Shown: piece by piece, positions 33,591 through 42,315 of the stretch
How the letters are laid out: each line of letters opens with the position of its first letter
Numbering within the stretch: position 1 is the first letter of the stretch
IMG/VR virus record: IMGVR_UViG_3300000227_000003
Span: 1 to 49,221 of that record
Source of the DNA: a virus
DNA length: 49,221 nucleotides
Reading direction: 5' to 3' (one strand)
Program-made: the position numbers and the translations under genes
Notes under the pieces: model-generated
The model's database searches: none
What the model saw: the letters and a program-made list of their open reading frames with translations, nothing else
What the model was told of the DNA's origin: nothing

Positions 33591-36500
33591 GTGGCTAAGA
33601 TTAAAGTAATAAAAAATAATTTAAATTCAAATTTAAATGGTGAAAGTTTTACTGATATTCCGTCAAATACTATATTTTCATTTGGTTCTTTTACAATAAC
33701 GTCAAATTTTGAAAATAAATCTAATTATAACTATAACAATATTTTAAGTTCATTTTCTGATACGGTAACCCTAAAAGATTTGGGTATTGATTATGAATTA
33801 TCAGAATTATTATATAATAATTCTCAAAATATTGTATTAAATTTAAATAATTCTGATTTAAATACATTTATTAGATTTGGTTCTGCTTATGAGTTTTTGA
33901 GAGTATCAGTTGAAAATATAATATTATCATATCCCGCTAGTTTATTTGTTAATAAAAATAATTTGGGTAATGAAAATTTAATTCCAACATTTAGCGGTTT
34001 GACCTTTGATTGGGCAACAAATGTTTGTACTTATTACATACCAATTGAAAGCATTCAAAATAAATTTGAATTAATATTTACTTCTAATAACAATACTGCT
34101 CCCGATAATAACGAATTAAAAAATTTAAATTTATCGTATTTTAATTATGTTATTTCAACCGAAGAAAATTATGATGTTACGTATCCTATTATTGGTTTTA
34201 CTGGTTATAGTAATAATAATATAAATACTTTATTTAGTAATTTTATCAAATTAAAAATTTTAGGAAATCCATTTAAAAATGCCACTGGAATTACTAATCC
34301 TAATTTTGGATTTTTAAATTTTCATATAAAACCCAATAATTTTCAATTTGAAAAGTTTAGAACAAAATTAAAACCGTTTGAGAAATATATAATGTCTAAT
34401 CGTGATGGCGATAATGGATTTAATGTTGTTATTAAAAGTCCAATGCTATATGATAGTGATATTATTTATTCAAATTATAATTTAGTTTGGTATACTACTG
34501 ATGGATATAATATTGATATTGATAGTATTAGATATAAACAGTTTCTTGAATCATTATTAAATATTGGTTTGAGATATGATACTATTAAAACTGATTTAAT
34601 TGCAAGATTTTTAACGCCAATGTCGTTAAAAGCATATGATTTAACAGAACACGGCAAAATTACTAAATTATTAAGAATATATGGTCGAGAATTTGACCAA
34701 ATTAGACAATTTATTGATTCTTTAGTTTATATTAATAAAATTACATATGATAAAATTAATAATATTCCAGACCAGTTGATAAAAAATTTAGCAAAAACAT
34801 TGGGTTGGGAATATTTTAATTTAATTAGTGAAAAAGATTTGGTAAATAGTATTCTAACTATTGATGATTCTGAAAGAAATTTATTTGATGATTTATTACC
34901 CGCTGAAATAGATATTGAACTTTGGAGAAGAATATTAATAAATACTAATTATTTATGGAAATCAAAAGGTACTAGAGAAGCAATTAAATCAATATTTTTA
35001 TTAATTGGTATTCCAGAACAATTTATTAATATTACTGAATATGTATATACTGTAGAGGGTAAAATTAATCCAAATACTGTAGAATTAACTGAAATGGATT
35101 TTCCATCACATTCTTTACCATTTGATGCTGATGGATATCCAATAGCACCATTAGAAACAAATTCATTTTATTTTCAAATTTCAGGTGATACTGATAGTGG
35201 ACAAGCATATTTAGATGTTTTTAGATTGGCAGGTTTTACCTTAAATCCTGTTGTTGATAATAAAAAATCTTGGGTGCAAACAGGTGCTACAATAAGACAA
35301 CATTATAGCACACCACAATATTATCAAGAAGACAGTAGATTGATTATTAACACAAAAGAAATTGATATATCACTTGATATTGCTAATGGTATTGAAAATG
35401 ATGTGTATGATTATATAATAAATACTGATTATCCATCTAATAATAGCGGATATACTTTACCGTATACATACGTTAATATTTCATTAAATTATGATAATAT
35501 TCAAAATGAATTTACTTTACCATTAATATATGAAGATAGTGAGGGAGATTTAGAAGTTAGATATAATGGCATTTTATTAAATGCGCCGAAAACTGGTAAT
35601 ACTACTGGTATTACACATAATGCTGATTATATTATTAATAATAATAAAATCGTATTATTAAATAGCAATTATGCTATAAATAACAACAATAGACGTGATG
35701 TTATTCAAGCAACATTTATTTATAGAGATAAAACAAAACCTATTAGTGGAATTTCAGTTCAATATATCGTAACCAGAGTTAATGCTAATTATAGCGGTAC
35801 TGAAATATTGTTGCCAAGTTATCCTAATGGTGATGTACAAGTTACCATAAATGGTATTGCATTAACCAAAGGAACTTCACAATATACTGCGGACTATATT
35901 GTCGATGTAACTAATAGCGGTAGTAGTAAAATTATTATACAAAATCAAGATATTATTACCTATTTGGGTGAAAATCCAGAAATTCAATTATCATATGTTA
36001 ATGTTATTGGAAATAATGAAATTAATTTAAAAAACGAAATTTATAGAATTGATAGTTTTAGTTCTAATAAATTATATTTTAGTTTAAGTGCAAATAAATA
36101 TGTGTTTAAATTAAATTATAAAGTTAATGATGCATCGAATATTAAAGTACTTGTTGATGGAATTGCATTAGAACCATATAAGGATTATAATATTAATATG
36201 TTAAATCCATATGAAATATTATTACCAAATGGTCTTCGTTATGGCAGTGTTATTAGTGTTTATTATCTAGTAGGTCTTGACGTGTTATTTAATCCAATAA
36301 TTTCAGATAGTTTTGGATTAGGTGATATTAGCAACATGTCTTTTTTAGAATTTTTAGAATTGATACAAAGAAAGTTAATTAATGCTAAAAATAGAAAAAC
36401 AATATCAGATTTTAAGGGTGGTTGGTATCCATCAGTATTAAAAATATATAATTTATATTTGAAAAGAAGTTTATTGTCTTCAAATAATCCATTAAAATCA

Positions 36501-37973
36501 AATGGATATGCGTTTCAAAATTTATATCAATTTTTAAATAAATATAATGCATTTTTTGATAGATTTATAACACAATTATTATCAGCAACTATAATATTAA
36601 GAAAAAAAGGCATTCTTATTAGAAATAGTAATTTTAATAAACAAAAATTCACATATAAAAGGGGTGTTAATGTTAATGTTGAACATGTTAATTATTGTGA
36701 GGATGGTCAAATTATTAATGGAAATTTTAATAAATTTTTATGTCGAACACAATTACAATATTTGGGTGATGACGGTAGTGTTTTTATGATACCGCAAAAA
36801 TATGATATTGCAGAACCTATTACATTATCAGTCACTAGTAAATTAGGAACTGCTGGAATTGGTAAATTAATTAATATTGGTGGATATGATATCTCTAATT
36901 ATGAGATGGTAACTAATTATGGTGTTCAATTTAGAAAATATAATCAAAATGATGATTGGCATAGTGATATTTATCAAAGTAATTTAACATCTGATTCATT
37001 TACTATAACTCTTGATGAATTAGAATTGAATACAACATATGAATATCGTGCTGTTATTTGGGGTAATAATTTAAGTGCTACTGGTGATACTTTAATGTTA
37101 ACCACATTAGATGCTCCAATTATAATTAAACCATCTGTTAAAACAAAGCAACACGAATCTACAACAATAAATAGCATTATTAATATTGGTGGTTATGATA
37201 TTCAAAGATATGGTGATGTTCAATATTATGGAATGCAATATTGTGCATTTGATACTGCTAATAAATTTAGTGTTAATCCATTAGAAATTAATAATATTCC
37301 TGCAACAGGTGGTACTTATAGTATTATCATAAAAGGTGATGTTAATAATACTTTTAGTGTTAATTCTAGTGATACTTGGATTGAATATCAAGTACCACCT
37401 CAATATCCAATACCATCTGGTGTAATGCATAAAATTTCTATTAAAAATAATTCAAATACTAGTGATAGAAATGGTTTGATAACATACACACCATCAATTG
37501 GTAATCCCATTAATGTAACAACACATCAATTGGGTGCATTACAGCAACAAATAGTTAACCTTGTTTATTTTAATGATCCAAGGTTCTATAATTTGATTGA
37601 TAATGTATATACAGGTGGGTGTTTATCTCCAATGCCTATAAATAATGATTGTTATCAAATAGGGGTTTGCTGGGATTTAATAAGTAGAAAGGATTCATTA
37701 AGAACACTTGCTACGGCTTCAGCATGTGTTGTTTGTAACAATAACACTATTTTTGAATGTGAAGTTACACAAATTAAGAATTTTGTTTGTAATGGTAGTA
37801 TTCCAAATATGATAATTAGGCCAAATGATGATATTAAATTTTATGTGTGTGCAAAATCACCAGTTGAACAACATTCATATACTCATGCAATAATAACAAT
37901 ACGTTCATTATCTAATATTTGTGGTTCATATGTTCTTGGTGTTAATAGTATAATAGCAAGTACAGGTTCTTGA
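33591..37973 (+). CDS. Giant baseplate/tail protein with tail-P2-I-like core, Fn3-like and BACON-like domains
   Basis: 1460 residues, GTG start. Around 390-470 the order IPDQLIKNLAKTLGWEYF, then LWRRILINTNYLWKSKGTREA and FLLIGIPEQFI resembles tail protein I/gp7-type wedge proteins, in which many contractile-tail phages build the baseplate periphery. About 640-880 repeats a beta unit with VQVTINGIAL and LEVRYNGILL. About 1080-1235 contains two Fn3-like units (LNTTYEYRAVIWGNN). About 1225-1315 resembles a BACON domain (PATGGTYS, SSDTWIEY, RNGLITYT, THQLGA). A Cys-rich end follows. The stop TGA is followed in frame by GGGGFQ, TAA and then the next gene, so the two may once have been one. Confidence 0.7.
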   Translation: MAKIKVIKNNLNSNLNGESFTDIPSNTIFSFGSFTITSNFENKSNYNYNNILSSFSDTVTLKDLGIDYELSELLYNNSQNIVLNLNNSDLNTFIRFGSAYEFLRVSVENIILSYPASLFVNKNNLGNENLIPTFSGLTFDWATNVCTYYIPIESIQNKFELIFTSNNNTAPDNNELKNLNLSYFNYVISTEENYDVTYPIIGFTGYSNNNINTLFSNFIKLKILGNPFKNATGITNPNFGFLNFHIKPNNFQFEKFRTKLKPFEKYIMSNRDGDNGFNVVIKSPMLYDSDIIYSNYNLVWYTTDGYNIDIDSIRYKQFLESLLNIGLRYDTIKTDLIARFLTPMSLKAYDLTEHGKITKLLRIYGREFDQIRQFIDSLVYINKITYDKINNIPDQLIKNLAKTLGWEYFNLISEKDLVNSILTIDDSERNLFDDLLPAEIDIELWRRILINTNYLWKSKGTREAIKSIFLLIGIPEQFINITEYVYTVEGKINPNTVELTEMDFPSHSLPFDADGYPIAPLETNSFYFQISGDTDSGQAYLDVFRLAGFTLNPVVDNKKSWVQTGATIRQHYSTPQYYQEDSRLIINTKEIDISLDIANGIENDVYDYIINTDYPSNNSGYTLPYTYVNISLNYDNIQNEFTLPLIYEDSEGDLEVRYNGILLNAPKTGNTTGITHNADYIINNNKIVLLNSNYAINNNNRRDVIQATFIYRDKTKPISGISVQYIVTRVNANYSGTEILLPSYPNGDVQVTINGIALTKGTSQYTADYIVDVTNSGSSKIIIQNQDIITYLGENPEIQLSYVNVIGNNEINLKNEIYRIDSFSSNKLYFSLSANKYVFKLNYKVNDASNIKVLVDGIALEPYKDYNINMLNPYEILLPNGLRYGSVISVYYLVGLDVLFNPIISDSFGLGDISNMSFLEFLELIQRKLINAKNRKTISDFKGGWYPSVLKIYNLYLKRSLLSSNNPLKSNGYAFQNLYQFLNKYNAFFDRFITQLLSATIILRKKGILIRNSNFNKQKFTYKRGVNVNVEHVNYCEDGQIINGNFNKFLCRTQLQYLGDDGSVFMIPQKYDIAEPITLSVTSKLGTAGIGKLINIGGYDISNYEMVTNYGVQFRKYNQNDDWHSDIYQSNLTSDSFTITLDELELNTTYEYRAVIWGNNLSATGDTLMLTTLDAPIIIKPSVKTKQHESTTINSIINIGGYDIQRYGDVQYYGMQYCAFDTANKFSVNPLEINNIPATGGTYSIIIKGDVNNTFSVNSSDTWIEYQVPPQYPIPSGVMHKISIKNNSNTSDRNGLITYTPSIGNPINVTTHQLGALQQQIVNLVYFNDPRFYNLIDNVYTGGCLSPMPINNDCYQIGVCWDLISRKDSLRTLATASACVVCNNNTIFECEVTQIKNFVCNGSIPNMIIRPNDDIKFYVCAKSPVEQHSYTHAIITIRSLSNICGSYVLGVNSIIASTGS

Positions 37974-38018
37974 GGTGGTGGTGGTTTTCAATAAATTGAT
38001 TATCAATATTATTATATT

Positions 38019-38915
38019 ATGACTTGGATAGATACTAATAGAAAAACAGGACCGTTAACAACGAATAGTTATACAATGAGTATTACTGGATTGTCACCAA
38101 GTACTCTATATTGTTATAGAGCGGTTATTATTGTTGATGGTCAAGAATATTATGGTGATATTAAAACGGGTGTTACTTCAGATATTACGTATTACGCACC
38201 ATCGGTTAGAACTGGAACTGCATATTTAGATGATGCATGTCCAACTAATAAAATACGTATTGATAATAATGAAATTATTAATAATGGTGGATTACCTATT
38301 ATTGAATATGGTGTTTTATATACATCATTTTCTGCATATGGTACAAACTGCAATTTGATTTTAGATAATTATTCAACACATGTTCAAAAAAAAGCAATTA
38401 ATGATAATGGGCAAACAAATCCATTTTTTAATTATCCCAATAATGATATATCAGATTTAAATGATAATACCACATATTATTATCGTGCATATGCTTGTAA
38501 TGTAGTTGGTGCTGGATATGGTGATGTGAAAGAGATAATAACCCAAACCCAATTAAATAATATTAATATTACAATATATTGGAATGGTGATTGTACTGAT
38601 GCTTATTCCGGTTTTGGTGGTTATTTGAGGTTATATTGTTGTGATAATAATCAAATCAAAGAATTTTGTATTAATAATTATAGCAAAATTTATAAAAATA
38701 GCTATAATGTTAATTTAGGTTGTTATTATTTTAGATTTGATGATATTATTGCCAGATGTAATAGTAATAATGTTGAAACTACGTATACATATGAAATAAA
38801 TCAAGTAACTGAAACTGATGCTATTTGTACTGATTATTTTAAAGTTGATAATGATTCAATAATTCATTTTAGTTTAGGAGTAAGTGGATATTGTACTGAT
38901 TTACCCCCACGTTAA
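38019..38915 (+). CDS. Fn3-like tail protein, apparent continuation of the upstream giant gene
   Basis: 298 residues, same frame as the gene ending at 37973 with only 15 codons between. It begins in the middle of an Fn3-like unit (LSPSTLYCYRAVIIVDGQEYYGD) and contains a second one (LNDNTTYYYRAYACNVVGAGYGD). The C-terminal half is unusually rich in cysteine for this genome (CTDAYS, YCCDNNQ, CINNY, GCYYF, CTD). The missing first half of the Fn3 unit argues that it was split from the upstream protein, or is made by readthrough. It has no promoter-like motif of its own. It ends DLPPR in a C-rich DNA stretch. Confidence 0.55.
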   Translation: MTWIDTNRKTGPLTTNSYTMSITGLSPSTLYCYRAVIIVDGQEYYGDIKTGVTSDITYYAPSVRTGTAYLDDACPTNKIRIDNNEIINNGGLPIIEYGVLYTSFSAYGTNCNLILDNYSTHVQKKAINDNGQTNPFFNYPNNDISDLNDNTTYYYRAYACNVVGAGYGDVKEIITQTQLNNINITIYWNGDCTDAYSGFGGYLRLYCCDNNQIKEFCINNYSKIYKNSYNVNLGCYYFRFDDIIARCNSNNVETTYTYEINQVTETDAICTDYFKVDNDSIIHFSLGVSGYCTDLPPR

Positions 38916-38989
38916 CCCCCAGAGTAATTATTATAAAAGATATGTATATATATAATAATAAATAATTTTTAAATATAAAATAAAAAAAA

Positions 38990-40285
38990 ATGGCATTTAT
39001 AGATAAAAAAGACCCTGTTGTTCTAAATATAAAAATAACATCAAAGGGTAGGGAATTATTATCAGAAGGTAAATTGAATTTTAAATATTTTGCTATTGGT
39101 GATAGTGAAATTGACTATAATTTTATGGAAAAAATTAAATTAAATTCAAATGTATCTGGATTTACTGCATTTGATTCATTAATATTAAGACCTTTTGATA
39201 AAAATCCAAATATAATATCATTTATACCACGTAATTTATCTGGTGACCCATATAATGAGATGACATCAATACCAATATCATATTATGTTGTACACAATAC
39301 AGTTAATAGTATTGGTTTTTTTAACAATGATGGCACTAAATTTTTAACTGATAGTAATCATATTAAGCAACCAGATATTATGATTAAAGTTAGTGATGTT
39401 GTGGGTGGAACTCAATTGAAGTTAATGAAATCACCTACATATGGTACTAGTGTACAACAACCAGAAGAAGGTGATTTGTTATTGATTAAATGGACGTATA
39501 AGAATAGTACAACAGGTAATAGCGTAAATAGTTCATATCCAACACCATATTTAATATATAGAATTGAAGGAATTGTATCGGGTTCATTGTATAATAATAA
39601 TTTAATGGTTTTGGTTGATAGAGAATTACCCAACTTTAGTACGCTTCCAGTATCACCAAACGCATATGCAGGTGCTATGATATTGTATAATCAATTAACA
39701 TATAGTGGTGATTCAATATTAAACATGTCACCAGTTGATTATATTGATGAGAGTGTAATTTCATTTTTACAAAATAGTCAATGTCCAACAATAGTATTTC
39801 CATTTTGGAATTTATCAATAATACATACACAAGAAATTGCTGGCGTTCAAAATTATCATTTAAAACATGTAGACTTTAAAAATAAATTGATGGGTGGTTT
39901 TGTATCGTATATTCAAAATCAAGCACCTAAATATAAAACATTAGGGGTAATACATTATACCAATTCATCACCAGCAAATGTGTATGCAGAAGGATTTTTA
40001 TTAAACACACCCAAAATAAAAATTCCAACAATTATGTGGCATAAATCAAACACAAGAAAATTGGGTATTGAATTGGTTGCAAGTGGCAGTACTAAAATAT
40101 TAACAGGTGAAACAAAATCACTAAATATAACATATTATGATTTATGTGATAATAGTGGATTTGTTGTTGGCAAAGTATTTCCTGATTTAAAAATATTTAT
40201 TATTGAAGACCAAGAATTGTTATATGCATTATCATATAAATCAAATAGATCATGGACTTTACCAGATTTTAATGTTTCAATATAA
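38990..40285 (+). CDS. Tail/baseplate structural protein
   Basis: 431 residues. The N-terminus DPVVLNIKITSKGRELLSEG, then LNFKYFAIGDSEIDY, is a pattern I associate with tail proteins of large phages in which an SKGR..L..G helix precedes FA.GD.E. The body is beta-rich with no enzymatic motif. It lies 74 bases after the previous stop and is followed by another structural gene at 40320. A baseplate-periphery or fibre-attachment role is likely from context. Confidence 0.6.
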   Translation: MAFIDKKDPVVLNIKITSKGRELLSEGKLNFKYFAIGDSEIDYNFMEKIKLNSNVSGFTAFDSLILRPFDKNPNIISFIPRNLSGDPYNEMTSIPISYYVVHNTVNSIGFFNNDGTKFLTDSNHIKQPDIMIKVSDVVGGTQLKLMKSPTYGTSVQQPEEGDLLLIKWTYKNSTTGNSVNSSYPTPYLIYRIEGIVSGSLYNNNLMVLVDRELPNFSTLPVSPNAYAGAMILYNQLTYSGDSILNMSPVDYIDESVISFLQNSQCPTIVFPFWNLSIIHTQEIAGVQNYHLKHVDFKNKLMGGFVSYIQNQAPKYKTLGVIHYTNSSPANVYAEGFLLNTPKIKIPTIMWHKSNTRKLGIELVASGSTKILTGETKSLNITYYDLCDNSGFVVGKVFPDLKIFIIEDQELLYALSYKSNRSWTLPDFNVSI

Positions 40286-40319
40286 AAAATAAATAAATTT
40301 TATTAATAATATATAAAAT

Positions 40320-41051
40320 ATGAATACATATACAATATTTACAACATATGCGTTAGTTACTACGGGTTCAACTTTTGGATTAACATATACTAGAGGAATA
40401 CATTGTAATTATATAAAAAAAACACAAATAACAACAAGCGATATTTCAATACATGAAATAAATTTTAATTTTCCTAATTTAAATGATTTTAAATTTTTAA
40501 ATGATGATATTAACGATGGCACTGGTTTTTTTGCGCATAAAATTTATATATTACTTCAAGTTGTAAATAGTGGTGATACTGAGATTTCTTTGGTAGAACC
40601 CATACCATCAGAATGGCGATATTTAGATGTAACAAATCAAATACAAAACAATGCAGGTCAATATTTAAATGGTAATAAATTAGTATCACAAGTATTTAAA
40701 ATACCCTTGAATAATTATTATAATTATAATATTTATGATATTAATTATTTAACATATCCGTCGCTTAATGCAACTAATGCATTTAGTTTTGGTGATGAAA
40801 CATATTTATTGGGTAATGTAGACACAGAAATTAAAGCAGATGTTTATACTACAGATTTAACAATAAATTTGCCATTAAATGAATTTAATAGTAGTAATAA
40901 TTTAACGTGGGATGGAACATCATCGGTTTATATTAGTGAAATAGGTATATTTGACGAAAATAAAAATTTGGTGGCAATTGGTAAATTGAATAATCCAATA
41001 TCTAAAGATTCAACAATAAGTCGAACAATCTTATTTTCAATGGATTTTTAA
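40320..41051 (+). CDS. Tail structural protein
   Basis: 243 residues, beta-rich. The C-terminus SVYISEIGIFDENKNLVAIG, then KLNNPISKD and FSMDF, is typical of phage tail-fibre-attachment or collar proteins, where (S/T)EIGIFD..G.LVAI occurs. It ends the structural block; after it the gene content changes to nucleic-acid enzymes. Confidence 0.6.
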   Translation: MNTYTIFTTYALVTTGSTFGLTYTRGIHCNYIKKTQITTSDISIHEINFNFPNLNDFKFLNDDINDGTGFFAHKIYILLQVVNSGDTEISLVEPIPSEWRYLDVTNQIQNNAGQYLNGNKLVSQVFKIPLNNYYNYNIYDINYLTYPSLNATNAFSFGDETYLLGNVDTEIKADVYTTDLTINLPLNEFNSSNNLTWDGTSSVYISEIGIFDENKNLVAIGKLNNPISKDSTISRTILFSMDF

Positions 41052-41092
41052 AAAAAAAAATCAATTGTATATATAAAATTTTATATTTTCTT

Positions 41093-41102
41093 AGTATTTA
41101 TT
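41093..41102 (+). promoter_or_regulatory. AGTATTTATT phage promoter-like motif (variant)
   Basis: AGTATTTATT ending 31 bases before the ATG at 41134. Confidence 0.5.
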
Positions 41103-41133
41103 ATAAATAACAATAAATAAAATTTATATAACT

Positions 41134-41319
41134 ATGATAGAAAATGATAATAAATTTAAATCAGTAATAATTGATGGTGGATTGCATTATAAATTTAAAA
41201 TGTTATGCAAGGGCAAAAGTTTAAAAATGGGTGGATTAATTGAAGATTTAATCAGATTATATATAAGTAATCCCAAAGTAGTTCAAAAAATGATAGATGA
41301 TATTAAAGAAAAATTATAA
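41134..41319 (+). CDS. Ribbon-helix-helix-like DNA-binding protein
   Basis: 61 residues. A short strand (FKSVIIDGGLHYKFKMLCK) is followed by two helices (MGGLIEDLIRLYI and KVVQKMIDDIKEKL), the size and layout of Arc/CopG-type ribbon-helix-helix repressors, which bind DNA as dimers. It heads the unit with the RuvC-like and GIY-YIG genes and may be an autoregulator. The match is by pattern and size only. Confidence 0.5.
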   Translation: MIENDNKFKSVIIDGGLHYKFKMLCKGKSLKMGGLIEDLIRLYISNPKVVQKMIDDIKEKL

Positions 41320-41334
41320 AAAATGTAATATAAT

Positions 41335-41943
41335 ATGGAAAAATATATATGGTCACTTGATATTAGTACCACTAATATCGGAAGTGCATTATGGAATTCT
41401 AATGGTAAATTAATCGAATTAAAGCATTTAGAATTAAAAATACCAAAAGATATTTTAGTTGAAAATAGAGATTTATATAAAGGTGATATTTTTTATAAAT
41501 ATGTTGCAGAATATAAAGAAAAAATTCAAAATGAATTAAATGGCGAAATTGAACATATTATTGTTGAAGAGCCATTGGGTGGAAGTAATAATGCAAACAC
41601 GGTATCATTATTATTGGGGTTTAATGGTATTTGTAGATATATACTATATCAAATATTTCAAAAATATCCAATGAAAATTAGTGTATATGAATCGAGGAAA
41701 CTATTTTGTCCTGAATTAGTTAAAACAAAAATAGTTAAGAATGAAAAAAAAGAGATATTATCATTTCCTGATAAATATAAAGACAATAAAAAGTTGTATA
41801 TTTGGGAAAAAGTATCTAAATTAGAACCGCAAATTCAATGGTTTTATAAAAAGAATTCCAACGAACTTAAAGATATATGTTTTGATATGTCAGATAGTTA
41901 TGCTGTTGGTTATGCAGGATTAAAAAAAATAGGAATTATATAA
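41335..41943 (+). CDS. RuvC-like Holliday junction resolvase
   Basis: 202 residues. The RNase H-like catalytic layout is present: SLDISTTNIG (D8 region) at the start, IIVEEPLGG (first Glu, about 82-83) on the central strand, and DICFDMSDSYAVGYAG near the C-terminus with the last acidic residues. RuvC-family and poxvirus A22-type enzymes cut four-way junctions; in phages they clear branched DNA before packaging. It starts 15 bases after the RHH gene and is followed after 7 bases by a GIY-YIG gene. Confidence 0.75.
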   Translation: MEKYIWSLDISTTNIGSALWNSNGKLIELKHLELKIPKDILVENRDLYKGDIFYKYVAEYKEKIQNELNGEIEHIIVEEPLGGSNNANTVSLLLGFNGICRYILYQIFQKYPMKISVYESRKLFCPELVKTKIVKNEKKEILSFPDKYKDNKKLYIWEKVSKLEPQIQWFYKKNSNELKDICFDMSDSYAVGYAGLKKIGII

Positions 41944-41950
41944 TTATATT

Positions 41951-42259
41951 ATGGAATATGTTTATTTAATAAAATCATTAGAAAATGGTTATTATAAAAT
42001 AGGAATGTCAAAAAATCCAATTAAAAGAATAAAGCAATTACAAACTGGTAATTCTTCAAAATTGAAATTAATTGAAACGTATCAAACGGAATATGCAAGT
42101 CATATTGAAAAAACACTACATAGAAGATATTCATATTTAAGAAAAGAGGGGGAATGGTTTGATTTTTCAATTGAAATTGAAATTTCATTTATGAATGAAT
42201 GCAAGCAAATTGAAAAAAATATTACTATTTTAAAAGAAAATGGTAATGTTTATATATAA
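41951..42259 (+). CDS. GIY-YIG-type nuclease domain protein (T5orf172/MUG113 type)
   Basis: 102 residues. VYLIKS..NGYYKIGMSKNP..RIKQLQTGNSSKL is the GIY-YIG core as found in the T5orf172 group: Y, then YKIG, Arg, and QTGN (written here with gaps). E and H of the IEKTLHRRY segment and GEWFD follow in the expected order. Members cut DNA, as homing or repair nucleases. It is compact, one domain only. A host-type promoter begins directly after the stop. Confidence 0.75.
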   Translation: MEYVYLIKSLENGYYKIGMSKNPIKRIKQLQTGNSSKLKLIETYQTEYASHIEKTLHRRYSYLRKEGEWFDFSIEIEISFMNECKQIEKNITILKENGNVYI

Positions 42260-42265
42260 AAATTC

Positions 42266-42296
42266 TTGCAAATTTTTTATAAAATATCTACTTTTG
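42266..42296 (+). promoter_or_regulatory. Bacteroidota-type promoter
   Basis: TTG at 42266-42268, 20-base spacer, TACTTTTG at 42289-42296. The -7 box ends 19 bases before the ATG at 42316. Confidence 0.65.
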
Positions 42297-42315
42297 ACAA
42301 AAATTTAAAAGTATT

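Noticed and set aside
41038-41067. Terminator after the last structural gene
   Set aside because: An A/T-rich stem can be drawn (with one mismatch), but it is not followed by a T run, so I do not call it.
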